The notes under the pieces were generated by a model. It saw only the letters and a program-made list of their open reading frames with translations. It did no database searches and had not been told where the DNA came from. Shown here piece after piece: positions 43,842 through 52,223 of a stretch of 64,000 nucleotides of DNA. The position numbers and the translations under genes are program-made. Each line of letters starts with the position of its first letter. Position 1 is the stretch's first letter. Where the stretch lies: the NCBI GenBank assembly GCA_002305755.1, contig DBQV01000011.1, forward strand, positions 22,885-86,884. The letters are read 5' to 3'. The DNA comes from Christensenella sp. UBA1385 (GTDB lineage: Bacteria > Bacillota > Clostridia > Christensenellales > Aristaeellaceae).

Positions 43842-44182
43842 TTCTTGGCGACTCCTTCAACGTTGGAAATGGGAACCTCAAACAGGATGCCCGTGTTGGG
43901 CTGATCGATCGAGTGAACGTGCCTGTGGATGACCGCGCGGACGGTGGCGCTGTCTTCATCGTTCAGCACGATCAGCAGCATCTTGTTGGCCTCGTGATCA
44001 GGGTTGATGAAGTGGCGCAGAGAGCCGAAGATGGGCGGTGCGTCCACGCTTGATTCGTTCAGCGATTTGAGCATGCCCGCGCAGTCCACGACGGAAGCGC
44101 CGCTCAGGTTCTTTTCCAGAAGCTCTGCCAAGATCGGGTCTATCGCTTCGACCTGATTGGTGATAAAAACAAGTAGGTTCAC
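43838..44182 (-). CDS. PII-like regulatory protein paired with the antiporter
   Basis: A 114-residue soluble protein with a PII/CutA-like ferredoxin fold. The opening strand NLLVFITNQVEAIDPILAELLEKNLSGASVVDCAGM is followed by a long loop (SSVDAPPIFGSLRHFI) where PII proteins have the T-loop. MLLIVLNDEDSATVRAVIHRHV and the end TGILFEVPISNVEG then resemble the PII beta-4 strand and C-terminus. PII relatives sense nucleotides and switch membrane transporters. Because the antiporter gene starts inside this stop codon, control of the antiporter is the natural guess. No ligand residues are identifiable. The start is GTG 44182, close behind GAGGG. Confidence 0.7.
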   Translation of the reverse strand: MNLLVFITNQVEAIDPILAELLEKNLSGASVVDCAGMLKSLNESSVDAPPIFGSLRHFINPDHEANKMLLIVLNDEDSATVRAVIHRHVHSIDQPNTGILFEVPISNVEGVAKK

Positions 44183-44333
44183 ACCCTCATCCTTCTTTCA
44201 CAAGAGATACACGGACATACTATGCCCAAAACGGTCAAAAGTCTATGGCTGATTTGGCATTTTACGGGCTGAAGGGAGCATATTTTAATGAACTGTTAAA
44301 ATGTCTCCTCGGTTCTGATTGGGAAGGATTTTA

Positions 44334-44342
44334 TGGTATAAT
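44334..44342 (+). promoter_or_regulatory. extended -10 promoter for the DUF624 operon
   Basis: TGGTATAAT (44334-44342) contains a consensus -10 with the extended TG. The -35 region (TTCTGA near 44313) is poor, as is usual for extended -10 promoters. Confidence 0.55.
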
Positions 44343-44376
44343 GCACTATCTGGATGATGGAGATGGAGGCTTTGGC

Positions 44377-45363
44377 GTGTTTGGCAGATTCATGAACAAC
44401 TACTACTACGGCAAATCCGGCAAGGGGGATTACCGCAAGGACGATCTGCCCCGCACCCGCTGGCAGCTTTTCTTCGAGATGCTGCGCGTGCGCCTGGCCG
44501 GCCTGTTTCGCCTGAACCTGATCACGGCCGCGGCCTGGCTGCCCGCCCTGTATGTGCTGATGCAGCTGATCAGCAACCTGTTCAATGTGGCGGGCGTGGT
44601 GCAGACTGTGCAGGCGGACCCTGCCGCCGCGACACCCGAGCAGCTGGAGCTGGTGAACAACCTGACCGCGGTCTACCACAGCGTGATTCTGCGCTCGCTG
44701 GTGCTGCTCCTGCCCTGCGTCGCCATCACCGGCCCCTTTCAGGCCGGCATGGCCTATGTGACGCGCAACTGGGCCAGGGATGAGCACGCCTTTGTGTGGA
44801 GCGATTTCAAGGACGCCTTCAGGAGCAACTGGAAGCAGTCGCTGCTGATCTCCTTCATCACGGGGCTGATCCCGCTGATCATCTATGTGGGCTATCAGTT
44901 CTACGGCGAGCTGGTGGGGCGAAGCATCGCCTTCGTTATCCCTCAGATGCTGACAGCCATGCTGGGCCTGGTCTGGGCGCTGGCGCTGGTCTACTTCTAT
45001 CCGCTGCTGGTCACCTACAGGCTCGGCTTCGGCGCCCTGCTGCGCAACGGCCTGCTGCTGGCCATCGGGCGCCTGCCGCAGACGGTGGGCGCGCGCCTGG
45101 CCATGCTGGCCCCTTCCCTGATCGCGCTGACGGTCTCCTGGTTCCTGCCTGCCTATACCATCTACGCCATGATGGCGCTTGCCGGGTATTATCTGCTGCT
45201 GGGCAACGCGCTGGCGCGCTTTGTCTATGCCTCGCTGTCAAACGCGGTGTTTGACAGGTTCATCAACAGCCGCATGGAGGGAGTGGAGATCAACCGCGGT
45301 CTGGCCAAGCCCGAGGATCTGGATGAAGAGGGCGGGGACGGGGAGGGAGCGGAGCAGGACTGA
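44377..45363 (+). CDS. DUF624/YesL-type membrane protein
   Basis: A 328-residue polytopic membrane protein. The start is GTG 44377, seven bases after GGAGG, giving MFGRFMNNYYYGKSGKGDYRKDDLPRTRWQLFFEML, a beginning I associate with clostridial DUF624 (YesL-like) proteins. About six to seven hydrophobic helices follow, with the conserved-looking FQAGMAYVTRNWARDEHAFVWSDF near 125-150. The C-terminal tail is acidic. YesL in Bacillus sits in pectin-degradation clusters, but the molecular role of the family is not known. It overlaps the methyltransferase gene (TGATG). Confidence 0.72.
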   Translation: MFGRFMNNYYYGKSGKGDYRKDDLPRTRWQLFFEMLRVRLAGLFRLNLITAAAWLPALYVLMQLISNLFNVAGVVQTVQADPAAATPEQLELVNNLTAVYHSVILRSLVLLLPCVAITGPFQAGMAYVTRNWARDEHAFVWSDFKDAFRSNWKQSLLISFITGLIPLIIYVGYQFYGELVGRSIAFVIPQMLTAMLGLVWALALVYFYPLLVTYRLGFGALLRNGLLLAIGRLPQTVGARLAMLAPSLIALTVSWFLPAYTIYAMMALAGYYLLLGNALARFVYASLSNAVFDRFINSRMEGVEINRGLAKPEDLDEEGGDGEGAEQD

Positions 45364-46103
45364 TGTACGCGGACTTCGCCGCCTACTATGACGAACTGAT
45401 GTCGGAGGTGGACTACGGGGGCTGGGCCGCCTACTACTCGTCGCTGCTCGACGGAGCGGGCGTCCGCCGCGGCGGCCCGGTGACCGAGTGTGCCTGCGGC
45501 ACGGGCGGGCTGACCGTGCATCTGGCGCGGCTCTACAGCCTGACGGGGGTGGACAGATCGCAGGAAATGCTCTCGCTGGCGGCGGCCAAGCTGCGCGCGG
45601 CGGGGCTGACGGTGCCCCTCGTCTGTCAGGACATGCGAAGGCTGCGGCTCATGCGGCCGCAGGACGCGCTGCTGTGCACCTGCGACGGTGTGAACTATCT
45701 GACGGATGAAAGCGCCCTTTCCGCTTTTCTGCGCAGCGCCCGGGCGGCGCTGGGGCCGGGCGGCGCGCTGGCCTTCGATGTTTCCTCCCCCTACAAGCTG
45801 TCGGCCGTGCTGGGGAACAATACCCTCGCCAGCACGCGCGGGCGCGTGCACTACATCTGGGAGAATGCCTGGCATGAGAAAAGCGGCCTGCTGGACCTGC
45901 GGCTGCAGCTCTACGCGCGGCAGGAGGACGGCCTCTTCCGTCACGCGGAGGAGATCCAGCGGCAGAAGGCCTGGCGGGAGGATGAGCTGCGCGCCGCCCT
46001 TCTGGCGGGCGGTTTTGGCGGCATCAGGATCTTCGGCGACAGGACGGACAGACCGCCCCGCGCCGAGGAAGAGAGGTGGCACATCGTGGCCATCAGAACG
46101 TGA
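45363..46103 (+). CDS. class I SAM-dependent methyltransferase
   Basis: A 246-residue methyltransferase of the Rossmann type. The N-terminus YADFAAYYDELM is a common lead-in. Motif I reads VTECACGTGGLTVHLARL (residues ~39-56), motif II VDRSQEML, and the acidic residue in QDMRRLRL follows. The C-terminal half carries beta strands that may bind substrate (VHYIWENAWHEKSGLLDLRLQLYAR). Nothing identifies the acceptor. Relatives annotated in Clostridia methylate small molecules or quinone-like compounds. The ATG overlaps the preceding stop, and hslO begins 27 bases after this stop. Confidence 0.85.
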   Translation: MYADFAAYYDELMSEVDYGGWAAYYSSLLDGAGVRRGGPVTECACGTGGLTVHLARLYSLTGVDRSQEMLSLAAAKLRAAGLTVPLVCQDMRRLRLMRPQDALLCTCDGVNYLTDESALSAFLRSARAALGPGGALAFDVSSPYKLSAVLGNNTLASTRGRVHYIWENAWHEKSGLLDLRLQLYARQEDGLFRHAEEIQRQKAWREDELRAALLAGGFGGIRIFGDRTDRPPRAEEERWHIVAIRT

Positions 46104-46130
46104 TACAATAAAGGGAAAAGACAAAAGAAC

Positions 46131-47036
46131 ATGCAAAACGAATTGATTTTTAATGAACCCGACGGCCTGTTGCGTATGCTGATTGCGGAAGGCAGGGCCC
46201 GCGTGCTGATGTGCCGGACCACCCGCCTGACGCAGCAGGCGGCCGATATTCACGCGGCCAGCGACGTGGCCACCGCCGCCATGGGCAGGCTGCTTGCCGG
46301 CAGCGCGCTGCTTGCAGGCAGCGTGGAGGATGAGGGCGGTCATGTCACCGTCACCGTAGCGGGCAACGGCGTGGGGGGCAAGATGACCGTGGTGGGCCAC
46401 GATAACGGCGATTTTAAGATCGCGGTGGAAAACCCACAGGCCGAGCTGCCCGTGAGGCCGGACGGCAAGCAGGATGTGGCGGGCTTTGTGGGCCGGGAGG
46501 GCCGCCTGACCGTCATCCGCGACAAGGGTGAGCGGGAGCCCTACATCGGCATCAGCAACCTCGTGTCGGGCGAGCTGGGGCTGGATTTCGCCGAGTACTT
46601 CACGATGTCCGAGCAGACGCCTTCGCTGGTGGCGCTGGGCTGCCTGAATCAGGACGGTGTGGTGCTTTCGGCGGGCGGCATTCTGATCCAGGCGATGCCG
46701 GGCTGCGGGCTGGACGTGATCGAGGAGCTGGAAAAGCGCGAGCCCTTCTTCCGCGGCATCAGCCGCGAGCTGTACGACCGCCCGATGCGCGGTCTGGCGG
46801 AGTTCTGGTTTCAGGGGATGGACCTTGAGATCGTATCGGAGGAGCCGCTGCGCCTGCGCTGCGACTGCTCGCGGCAGCGCATGGCGCGCGCGCTGGGCGC
46901 GCTGGGGCGCGAGGAGCTGCTGGATATGGCGCGCGAAGGCAAGGACACCGAGATGACCTGCCACTTCTGCCGCACCGCACACCGCTTCAGCGCCGAGGAG
47001 ATCCTTTTGATCGCCGACGGGCAGGAGATAAGCTGA
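46131..47036 (+). CDS. hslO: redox-regulated chaperone Hsp33
   Basis: A holdase chaperone activated by oxidation and unfolding. The 301-residue protein has the N-terminal substrate-binding domain (LLAGSVEDEGGHVTVTVAGNG) and, near the C-terminus, the four-cysteine zinc centre CDC...CHFC (cysteines near 244, 246, 278 and 281). When its zinc is lost the cysteines form disulfides and switch the chaperone on. AAAGGGAAAAG precedes the ATG. Its stop overlaps the HEAT-repeat gene, and ftsH lies two genes downstream, so the neighbourhood concerns protein quality. Confidence 0.95.
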   Translation: MQNELIFNEPDGLLRMLIAEGRARVLMCRTTRLTQQAADIHAASDVATAAMGRLLAGSALLAGSVEDEGGHVTVTVAGNGVGGKMTVVGHDNGDFKIAVENPQAELPVRPDGKQDVAGFVGREGRLTVIRDKGEREPYIGISNLVSGELGLDFAEYFTMSEQTPSLVALGCLNQDGVVLSAGGILIQAMPGCGLDVIEELEKREPFFRGISRELYDRPMRGLAEFWFQGMDLEIVSEEPLRLRCDCSRQRMARALGALGREELLDMAREGKDTEMTCHFCRTAHRFSAEEILLIADGQEIS

Positions 47037-47869
47037 TGAACCTGATCGATTTTGATGAAAAGTTCGCGGCCTACCTGCGCGACTGGATGAGCCGCCACGA
47101 GGAAGAGTTCGCAACGGCCGACGAGATGGAAGACCAGGTGCCGGAGGTATATCAGCAGTTTCTGGATACGCCGGCCCCCTGGCTCGGCGGAGTGCGGCCC
47201 GGTGAGTATTTTGAGAAGGAAAAGGACGCGGACGCCCTGGTCAGCCTGATGTGCGCCTATGTGGACGGGCGGGTCAGCGTTCCCGATATGCTGCTCAACC
47301 GGATCGCGGAGCTGGGCGGAGAGGCCGCCGAGCGCCTGATGCAGCTGCTGGATGATGAGGCGGCGGGCAACGAAAAAAAGATGCTGGCCGTCACCCTGCT
47401 GCGGGAGCTGGACAGCACCCTGCCAATGGAGCGCTATATTGCCTGGCAGTATCAGCGCGAGGACGAGGATGAGCTGTGCGACAACGCCATGGAGAGCCTT
47501 GAATCCATGGGCGAGGCGGCCGGGGAGGCCATGCTGGAGGCACTGGCGGGCGCAAGCCCGGCAGGCAAGGAGGCCATGCTGACGGCGCTGAGCCGCTTGC
47601 CGGCGAAGGATGACAGGGTGCTGAACGGCCTGCTCGAGCTGCTGGACAAGAGACCCGGACATCTGGCCATCCTTGCGGCCAGCCTGGGGCGGCTCGGCGA
47701 CGCGAGGGCGCTGCCCGCTCTGAAGGCCCTCTGCGAGGAAGAGAAGCTGCGCTACCTTGACTACATCGAGCTGCGCAGCGCCATTGAGGAGCTGGGTGGA
47801 GACGCGCCCGATCGGGAGTTCTTTGACGACCCAGAGTACGAGGCGCTGTTTGGTGTACGGGATGTCTAA
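47036..47869 (+). CDS. HEAT-like repeat protein
   Basis: A 277-residue soluble, acidic, all-helical protein. The N-terminal part (FAAYLRDWMSRHEEEFATADEMEDQVPEVYQQFLDTPAPWL) is not a repeat. From about residue 95 to 260 paired helices of HEAT/armadillo type follow (AERLMQLLDDEAAGNEKKMLAVTLLRELD, AAGEAMLEALAGASPAGKEAMLTALSRLP, ILAASLGRLGDARALPALKALCEEE), the last close to a PBS-lyase HEAT repeat. Such arrays bind proteins. It is coupled to hslO (TGATG) and lies four bases before the zinc-ribbon gene. The partner is unknown. Confidence 0.75.
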   Translation: MNLIDFDEKFAAYLRDWMSRHEEEFATADEMEDQVPEVYQQFLDTPAPWLGGVRPGEYFEKEKDADALVSLMCAYVDGRVSVPDMLLNRIAELGGEAAERLMQLLDDEAAGNEKKMLAVTLLRELDSTLPMERYIAWQYQREDEDELCDNAMESLESMGEAAGEAMLEALAGASPAGKEAMLTALSRLPAKDDRVLNGLLELLDKRPGHLAILAASLGRLGDARALPALKALCEEEKLRYLDYIELRSAIEELGGDAPDREFFDDPEYEALFGVRDV

Positions 47870-47872
47870 GGC

Positions 47873-49654
47873 ATGATCTGCAACAACTGCCGCAGGGAAT
47901 CAAGCCCCAAGAGCCGTGTCTGCCCCTACTGCGGGCACTACATGGGCGATGAACCCAAGCCTATGGCCGCGGGCGAGGCTGTGCCCGTGTATGACGACAG
48001 CGACTACCACCCGAGGCCCCGACCGGGCAAGGCCGCGCCGCAGAGACGCAAATCCTCCCGCCGCAGAAAGCTGAGCGGCCGGGCGGACGCCAAGCGCCGC
48101 AGGCGCGAAAATTACCGGCGCCCCATGGTGAACTGGGCCATGATCGCGCTGATCGCCCTGATACTGGCCTTCGCGGGCGGAGTCGGCGCCTACGCCTATC
48201 TGAAGCTGACGCCGGGCGGCCAGCTGATGCTGGCGCGCATGGGCCGGGACGCCAGCCCAGACGCCTACTGGACCCTGGGCGGGGAATACCTGGATCAGGG
48301 CTATATCGCCCGCTCGGTCGACACCTATGAAAAGGCGCTGGCCATGCAGCCCGATCACCCGCAGCTGGTGGAGAAGCTGATGCTGCTGGCCGAGGCCTAT
48401 GAGACGGCCTCGCGCCGCGACGACGCGGAAGCGATCTATACCCGCATCTACACGGAGCTGGCCCCGCAGGACCCCATCGGCTACCGCAACGCGATCCGCC
48501 TGATCCTGCAGGACGAGGAGCGCCTGCCCGAGGCCGTGGACATCATGCAGCTGGCCGCCGAGAAGACGGGGGACGCCAGCTTCGCCAAGCAGCGCTCCAG
48601 CTATGTGCCGCTGCCGCCCAAGGCCACCGTGCCCTCCGGCCGTCACCTGATCAGCCAGACGGTGGAGTTTGTTTCGCCGCAGGGCTACGACATCTATTAT
48701 CTCACCGGCCCGGGCCAGCTGCCGGAGGACGGCATGCTGTACACCGGCCCCATTACACTGGGGGAGGGCAGCTACAGCTTCCGTGCGGTGTGCGTTTCCT
48801 CCAATCTGGTCAGCGATGTGATGGACGTGAAGTACGTGGTCACGCTGCCCACACCGCCGGCTCCCAAGTCCAACCTGATGGCGGGCACCTACAAGGGCTA
48901 TCAAAGCTTTCGCCTGCGCGATATGGCGGAGGATAAAAAGCAGCCCAACACCATCTATTACACGCTGGACGGCACCGCCCCCAGCCCGGAGGATTCGCCG
49001 CGCTACACGGGTGAGCCTATCAAGCTGGCGGGGGGCACCACCACGGTGCGCGCCATCGCGGTCAACAGCTACGGCAAGGTATCCAATGAGATGATCGTGC
49101 AGTACAAGATCACGAACGTGCCAAGGTTCAAAAACTACCTGAACAAGGACGATGAGTTTGCCTCCTTCACGCTGATGAAAACCAGACTGGAGGAGTTCAC
49201 CGCGCTGTACGGCGAGCCGGACAGCCTGACCGAGATCGAGGACAGCGACGTGGTCGGCTCCTGCTATCTGGCCAGCTATCCCTGGGGCGAGGCCCGCTTT
49301 GTGGACAGCGATATCGGCAAGCTCGTTTACTTTGTGAGGACCAGCAGCCCGTCCATGGCCGGCCCCCGCGGCGTCAAGGTGGGCATGGACCTGGCTGATA
49401 TCACCGCTCTCTTCCGCGACATGGGGCAGCTGCCCAATGACCGCGGGGACAGGGGCATCTACTACAACATTGACGTCGGCTACGCCAACTACAAGGTGGA
49501 TTCGGACGACCCTACCACCGGCTCGCTGACCTATGTGGCGACGCTGTTCAACGAAACGCCCTACAGCCGCCTTTTCATCGTGGACATCAGGGCGGGCAAG
49601 GCCGCTCAAATGACCTTCAGCCACGTCGCGCGCAAGGTCAATGTGATACAATAG
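47873..49654 (+). CDS. zinc-ribbon, single-pass membrane protein with TPR and chitobiase-like domains
   Basis: The 593-residue protein begins with a zinc ribbon (CNNCRRESSPKSRVCPYCG, cysteines near 3, 6, 17 and 20) and an Arg/Lys-rich linker. One membrane helix lies near 88-110 (WAMIALIALILAFAGGVGAYAYL). Outside the membrane comes a TPR-like part (AYWTLGGEYLDQGYIARSVDTYEKALAMQPDH). Then two copies of the chitobiase/beta-hexosaminidase C-terminal type repeat follow (YYLTGPGQLPEDGMLYTG ... YYTLDGTAPSPEDSPRYTG ... TVRAIAVNSYGKVS) and a final domain near 430-593. The plan matches 40811-42583. It is close to ftsH, so an envelope quality-control role is conceivable. Function unknown. Confidence 0.78.
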   Translation: MICNNCRRESSPKSRVCPYCGHYMGDEPKPMAAGEAVPVYDDSDYHPRPRPGKAAPQRRKSSRRRKLSGRADAKRRRRENYRRPMVNWAMIALIALILAFAGGVGAYAYLKLTPGGQLMLARMGRDASPDAYWTLGGEYLDQGYIARSVDTYEKALAMQPDHPQLVEKLMLLAEAYETASRRDDAEAIYTRIYTELAPQDPIGYRNAIRLILQDEERLPEAVDIMQLAAEKTGDASFAKQRSSYVPLPPKATVPSGRHLISQTVEFVSPQGYDIYYLTGPGQLPEDGMLYTGPITLGEGSYSFRAVCVSSNLVSDVMDVKYVVTLPTPPAPKSNLMAGTYKGYQSFRLRDMAEDKKQPNTIYYTLDGTAPSPEDSPRYTGEPIKLAGGTTTVRAIAVNSYGKVSNEMIVQYKITNVPRFKNYLNKDDEFASFTLMKTRLEEFTALYGEPDSLTEIEDSDVVGSCYLASYPWGEARFVDSDIGKLVYFVRTSSPSMAGPRGVKVGMDLADITALFRDMGQLPNDRGDRGIYYNIDVGYANYKVDSDDPTTGSLTYVATLFNETPYSRLFIVDIRAGKAAQMTFSHVARKVNVIQ

Positions 49655-49664
49655 GAGGGAGTTT

Positions 49665-51518
49665 ATGAAAGAAGTCAAATCCCCAAGAAAACCGCTGCTG
49701 TTCTACTATGCCATCGTGATGGTGGTGCTGATGCTGCTCAACGCCTTCGTCTTCCCTATGCTTCTGCGCCCCCGGATGACCGAGGTAAGCTACAAGAGCT
49801 TCCTTGACAAGGTGGATGAGGGCAGCGTCGGGCTGGTTCAGATCGAGTCCAGCCGCATTCTCTTTACGGAAAAGGGGGATGACAAGCAGGTCTACGAGAC
49901 CGGCGTGGTGGACGACCCGGGCCTGGTGGACAGGCTGAACAAGGCGGGCGTGGATTTCACCTCGCCCATCGTGCGCGAGGCCTCGCCGCTGATGAACTTC
50001 CTGATCTCCTGGGTGATCCCCATCGCCCTTTTCGTGGCCGCGGGGCAGTATCTGTCGCGTAACCTGATGCAGCGCATGGGCGGGACCAACGCGATGCAGC
50101 TGGGCAAGAGCAACGCCAAGATCTATATCGAATCAAAGACCGGCATCAAGTTTGACGACGTGGCGGGCCAGGATGAGGCAAAGGAGGCCCTCGGCGAGAT
50201 CGTGGACTTTTTGCACAATCCCGGCAAGTACACCGAGATCGGCGCGGTGATGCCCAAGGGCGCGCTGCTGGTGGGCCCTCCCGGCACGGGCAAGACCCTT
50301 CTGGCCAAGGCCGTGGCAGGCGAGGCGAACGTGCCCTTCTTCTCGATCTCGGGCTCCGAGTTTGTGGAGATGTTCGTGGGCATGGGCGCGGCCAAGGTGC
50401 GCGACCTGTTCAAGCAGGCCGGGGAAAAGGCCCCCTGTATCGTGTTCATCGATGAGATCGACACCATCGGCAAGCGCCGTGACAGCGGCGGCCTGCCCGG
50501 CAGCAACGACGAGCGCGAGCAGACGCTCAACCAGCTGCTCAGCGAGATGGACGGCTTTGACGCGCGCAAGGGCGTGGTGATCCTGGCAGCGACCAACCGT
50601 CCCGAGGTGCTTGACCCGGCGCTGCTGCGCCCCGGCCGTTTTGACAGGCGCATCCCCGTGGAGCTGCCGGACCTGACCGGCCGCGTGGCCATCCTGAAGG
50701 TTCACCTTAAAAAGATCAAGACCGAGACGAACATCAATTTGGAAAGCGTCGCCCGCACGGCGGCGGGCGCTTCGGGCGCGGACCTGGCCAACATTATCAA
50801 CGAGGCGGCGCTGCGCGCGGTGCGCGAAGGCCGCCGGAGCGTGACGCAGAGCGACCTGGAAGAGAGCGTGGAGACCGTCATCGCCGGCGCGCAGCAGAAG
50901 AGCCGCGTGCTGAGCGACAGGGAAAAGAACATCGTGGCCTATCACGAGATCGGACACGCGCTGGTTGCCGCCAGCCAGACCCACTCCGCCCCCGTGCACA
51001 AGATCACCATCATCCCGCGCACCTCGGGCGCGCTGGGCTATACCCTGCAGGTGGAGCAGGATGAGCACTTCCTGGTGACGAAGGAAGAGATGGAGAACAA
51101 GATCGCCACGCTGACGGGCGGCCGATCCGCTGAGGAGATCGTGTTCGGTTCCGTCACCACCGGCGCGTCCAACGACATTGAGCAGGCCACCAAGCTGGCC
51201 CGCGCGATGATCACCCGCTTCGGCATGACCGAGGAATTCGGCATGGTTGGCTTCGAGCAGGAGGGCTCACGTTACCTGGGCGGCGGCGGCGGTATGGCCT
51301 GCTCGGACGAGACCAGCTCCCGCATTGACGAGATGACCGTGGCCATTGTGCACAAGCAGCATGAGCGGGCAAGGGCCATCCTGCGCGAAAAGATGAGCGT
51401 GCTGCATTCGCTGGCCAAGCACCTGTACGAGAAGGAGACCATCACGGGCGAGGAGTTCATGCAGATCCTTGAAAAGGAAGAGGCCATGTGCATGCTGCCC
51501 GCGGAAGATAAGGCATAG
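49665..51518 (+). CDS. ftsH: ATP-dependent zinc metalloprotease FtsH
   Basis: A membrane-anchored hexameric AAA+ protease that degrades misfolded membrane proteins and short-lived regulators. The 617-residue chain has a first membrane helix near 14-34, a small extracytoplasmic domain and a second helix near 110-130. The AAA domain follows, with Walker [19 protein letters not shown] near 206, the pore loop [10 protein letters not shown], Walker [12 protein letters not shown] and the SRH region [18 protein letters not shown]. The zinc site HEIGH is at 427-431. Canonical FtsH has FVGVGA in the pore loop; here it is FVGMGA. GGAGGG precedes the ATG. Confidence 0.97.
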   Translation: MKEVKSPRKPLLFYYAIVMVVLMLLNAFVFPMLLRPRMTEVSYKSFLDKVDEGSVGLVQIESSRILFTEKGDDKQVYETGVVDDPGLVDRLNKAGVDFTSPIVREASPLMNFLISWVIPIALFVAAGQYLSRNLMQRMGGTNAMQLGKSNAKIYIESKTGIKFDDVAGQDEAKEALGEIVDFLHNPGKYTEIGAVMPKGALLVGPPGTGKTLLAKAVAGEANVPFFSISGSEFVEMFVGMGAAKVRDLFKQAGEKAPCIVFIDEIDTIGKRRDSGGLPGSNDEREQTLNQLLSEMDGFDARKGVVILAATNRPEVLDPALLRPGRFDRRIPVELPDLTGRVAILKVHLKKIKTETNINLESVARTAAGASGADLANIINEAALRAVREGRRSVTQSDLEESVETVIAGAQQKSRVLSDREKNIVAYHEIGHALVAASQTHSAPVHKITIIPRTSGALGYTLQVEQDEHFLVTKEEMENKIATLTGGRSAEEIVFGSVTTGASNDIEQATKLARAMITRFGMTEEFGMVGFEQEGSRYLGGGGGMACSDETSSRIDEMTVAIVHKQHERARAILREKMSVLHSLAKHLYEKETITGEEFMQILEKEEAMCMLPAEDKA

Positions 51519-51542
51519 CGGCGGCCTGGGGAGGAGAGGGCT

Positions 51543-52223
51543 TTGCAAAAGCGCATCCGGCTGCTGGCGGTTGCCGATGAAGAGAGCAAATACATCTGGG
51601 ATCATTTTGAGCCTTCGCGCTTCAAGGGCGTGGATGTGATCGTTTCCTGCGGCGATCTGAAAGCCAGCTACCTCTCCTTCCTCACCACCATGATCTCGGC
51701 GCCGCTGCTGTATGTGCCGGGCAACCATGATATTTCTTACCTGCACAGCCCGCCGGAGGGCTGCGACGACCTGACCGACCGTATGGTCAGCGTCAAGGGC
51801 GTGCGCTTCATAGGCTTCGGCGGAGCCTGCAGCCAGAGCCCCAAGCCCTTTCACTATACGGAAAAGGATCTTTCCCGCCAGATCGTGCGCAGGCTGCCGG
51901 AGATCTGCATGCACGGCGGATTCGACGTGCTGGTCACCCATGCGCCCGCCCATGGGCTGGGGGACGGGGACGACAGCTTTCACAGGGGATTCAAGGGCTA
52001 TGTGGCCCTGCTCAACTACTTTCAGCCCGGCTATCATCTGCATGGGCATCAACACATGGCCTACGGCGGCGCGGTCGCCAGGCAGACCTATCGCCAAACC
52101 ACCATCATCAACGGCTTTGGTTATCAACTGATCGATTTGGAGGTGCCGGACCGCAGCAACAAGCGCCTTTCCTATCTGAAGACGCGCTACGAGCTGGCAA
52201 AGGAGTATGGAAGGATCGTATAA
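51543..52223 (+). CDS. calcineurin-like metallophosphoesterase
   Basis: A 226-residue phosphoesterase with the calcineurin fold. Metal motifs visible are CGDLKASY near 37, GNHD near 61, THAP near 136 and GHQH near 170. The first motif, normally DxH, reads ADEES, so its usual His is replaced by Glu; I believe a clostridial subgroup shares this. The substrate is unknown. The start is TTG 51543 after GGGGAGGAGAGGG. The end overlaps the next gene by 17 bases. It lies between ftsH and the ParB-like/BMP fusion and is likely in the same operon. Confidence 0.85.
   Translation: MQKRIRLLAVADEESKYIWDHFEPSRFKGVDVIVSCGDLKASYLSFLTTMISAPLLYVPGNHDISYLHSPPEGCDDLTDRMVSVKGVRFIGFGGACSQSPKPFHYTEKDLSRQIVRRLPEICMHGGFDVLVTHAPAHGLGDGDDSFHRGFKGYVALLNYFQPGYHLHGHQHMAYGGAVARQTYRQTTIINGFGYQLIDLEVPDRSNKRLSYLKTRYELAKEYGRIV

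Noticed and set aside
42873..43904. 343-residue open frame on the plus strand opposite the antiporter
   Set aside because: The translation is Gly/His/Gln/Arg repeats with no fold or motif, and the minus strand encodes a complete transporter.
44245..44376. Upstream extension of the DUF624 gene
   Set aside because: It spans the extended -10 promoter, and family members begin at the equivalent of GTG 44377.
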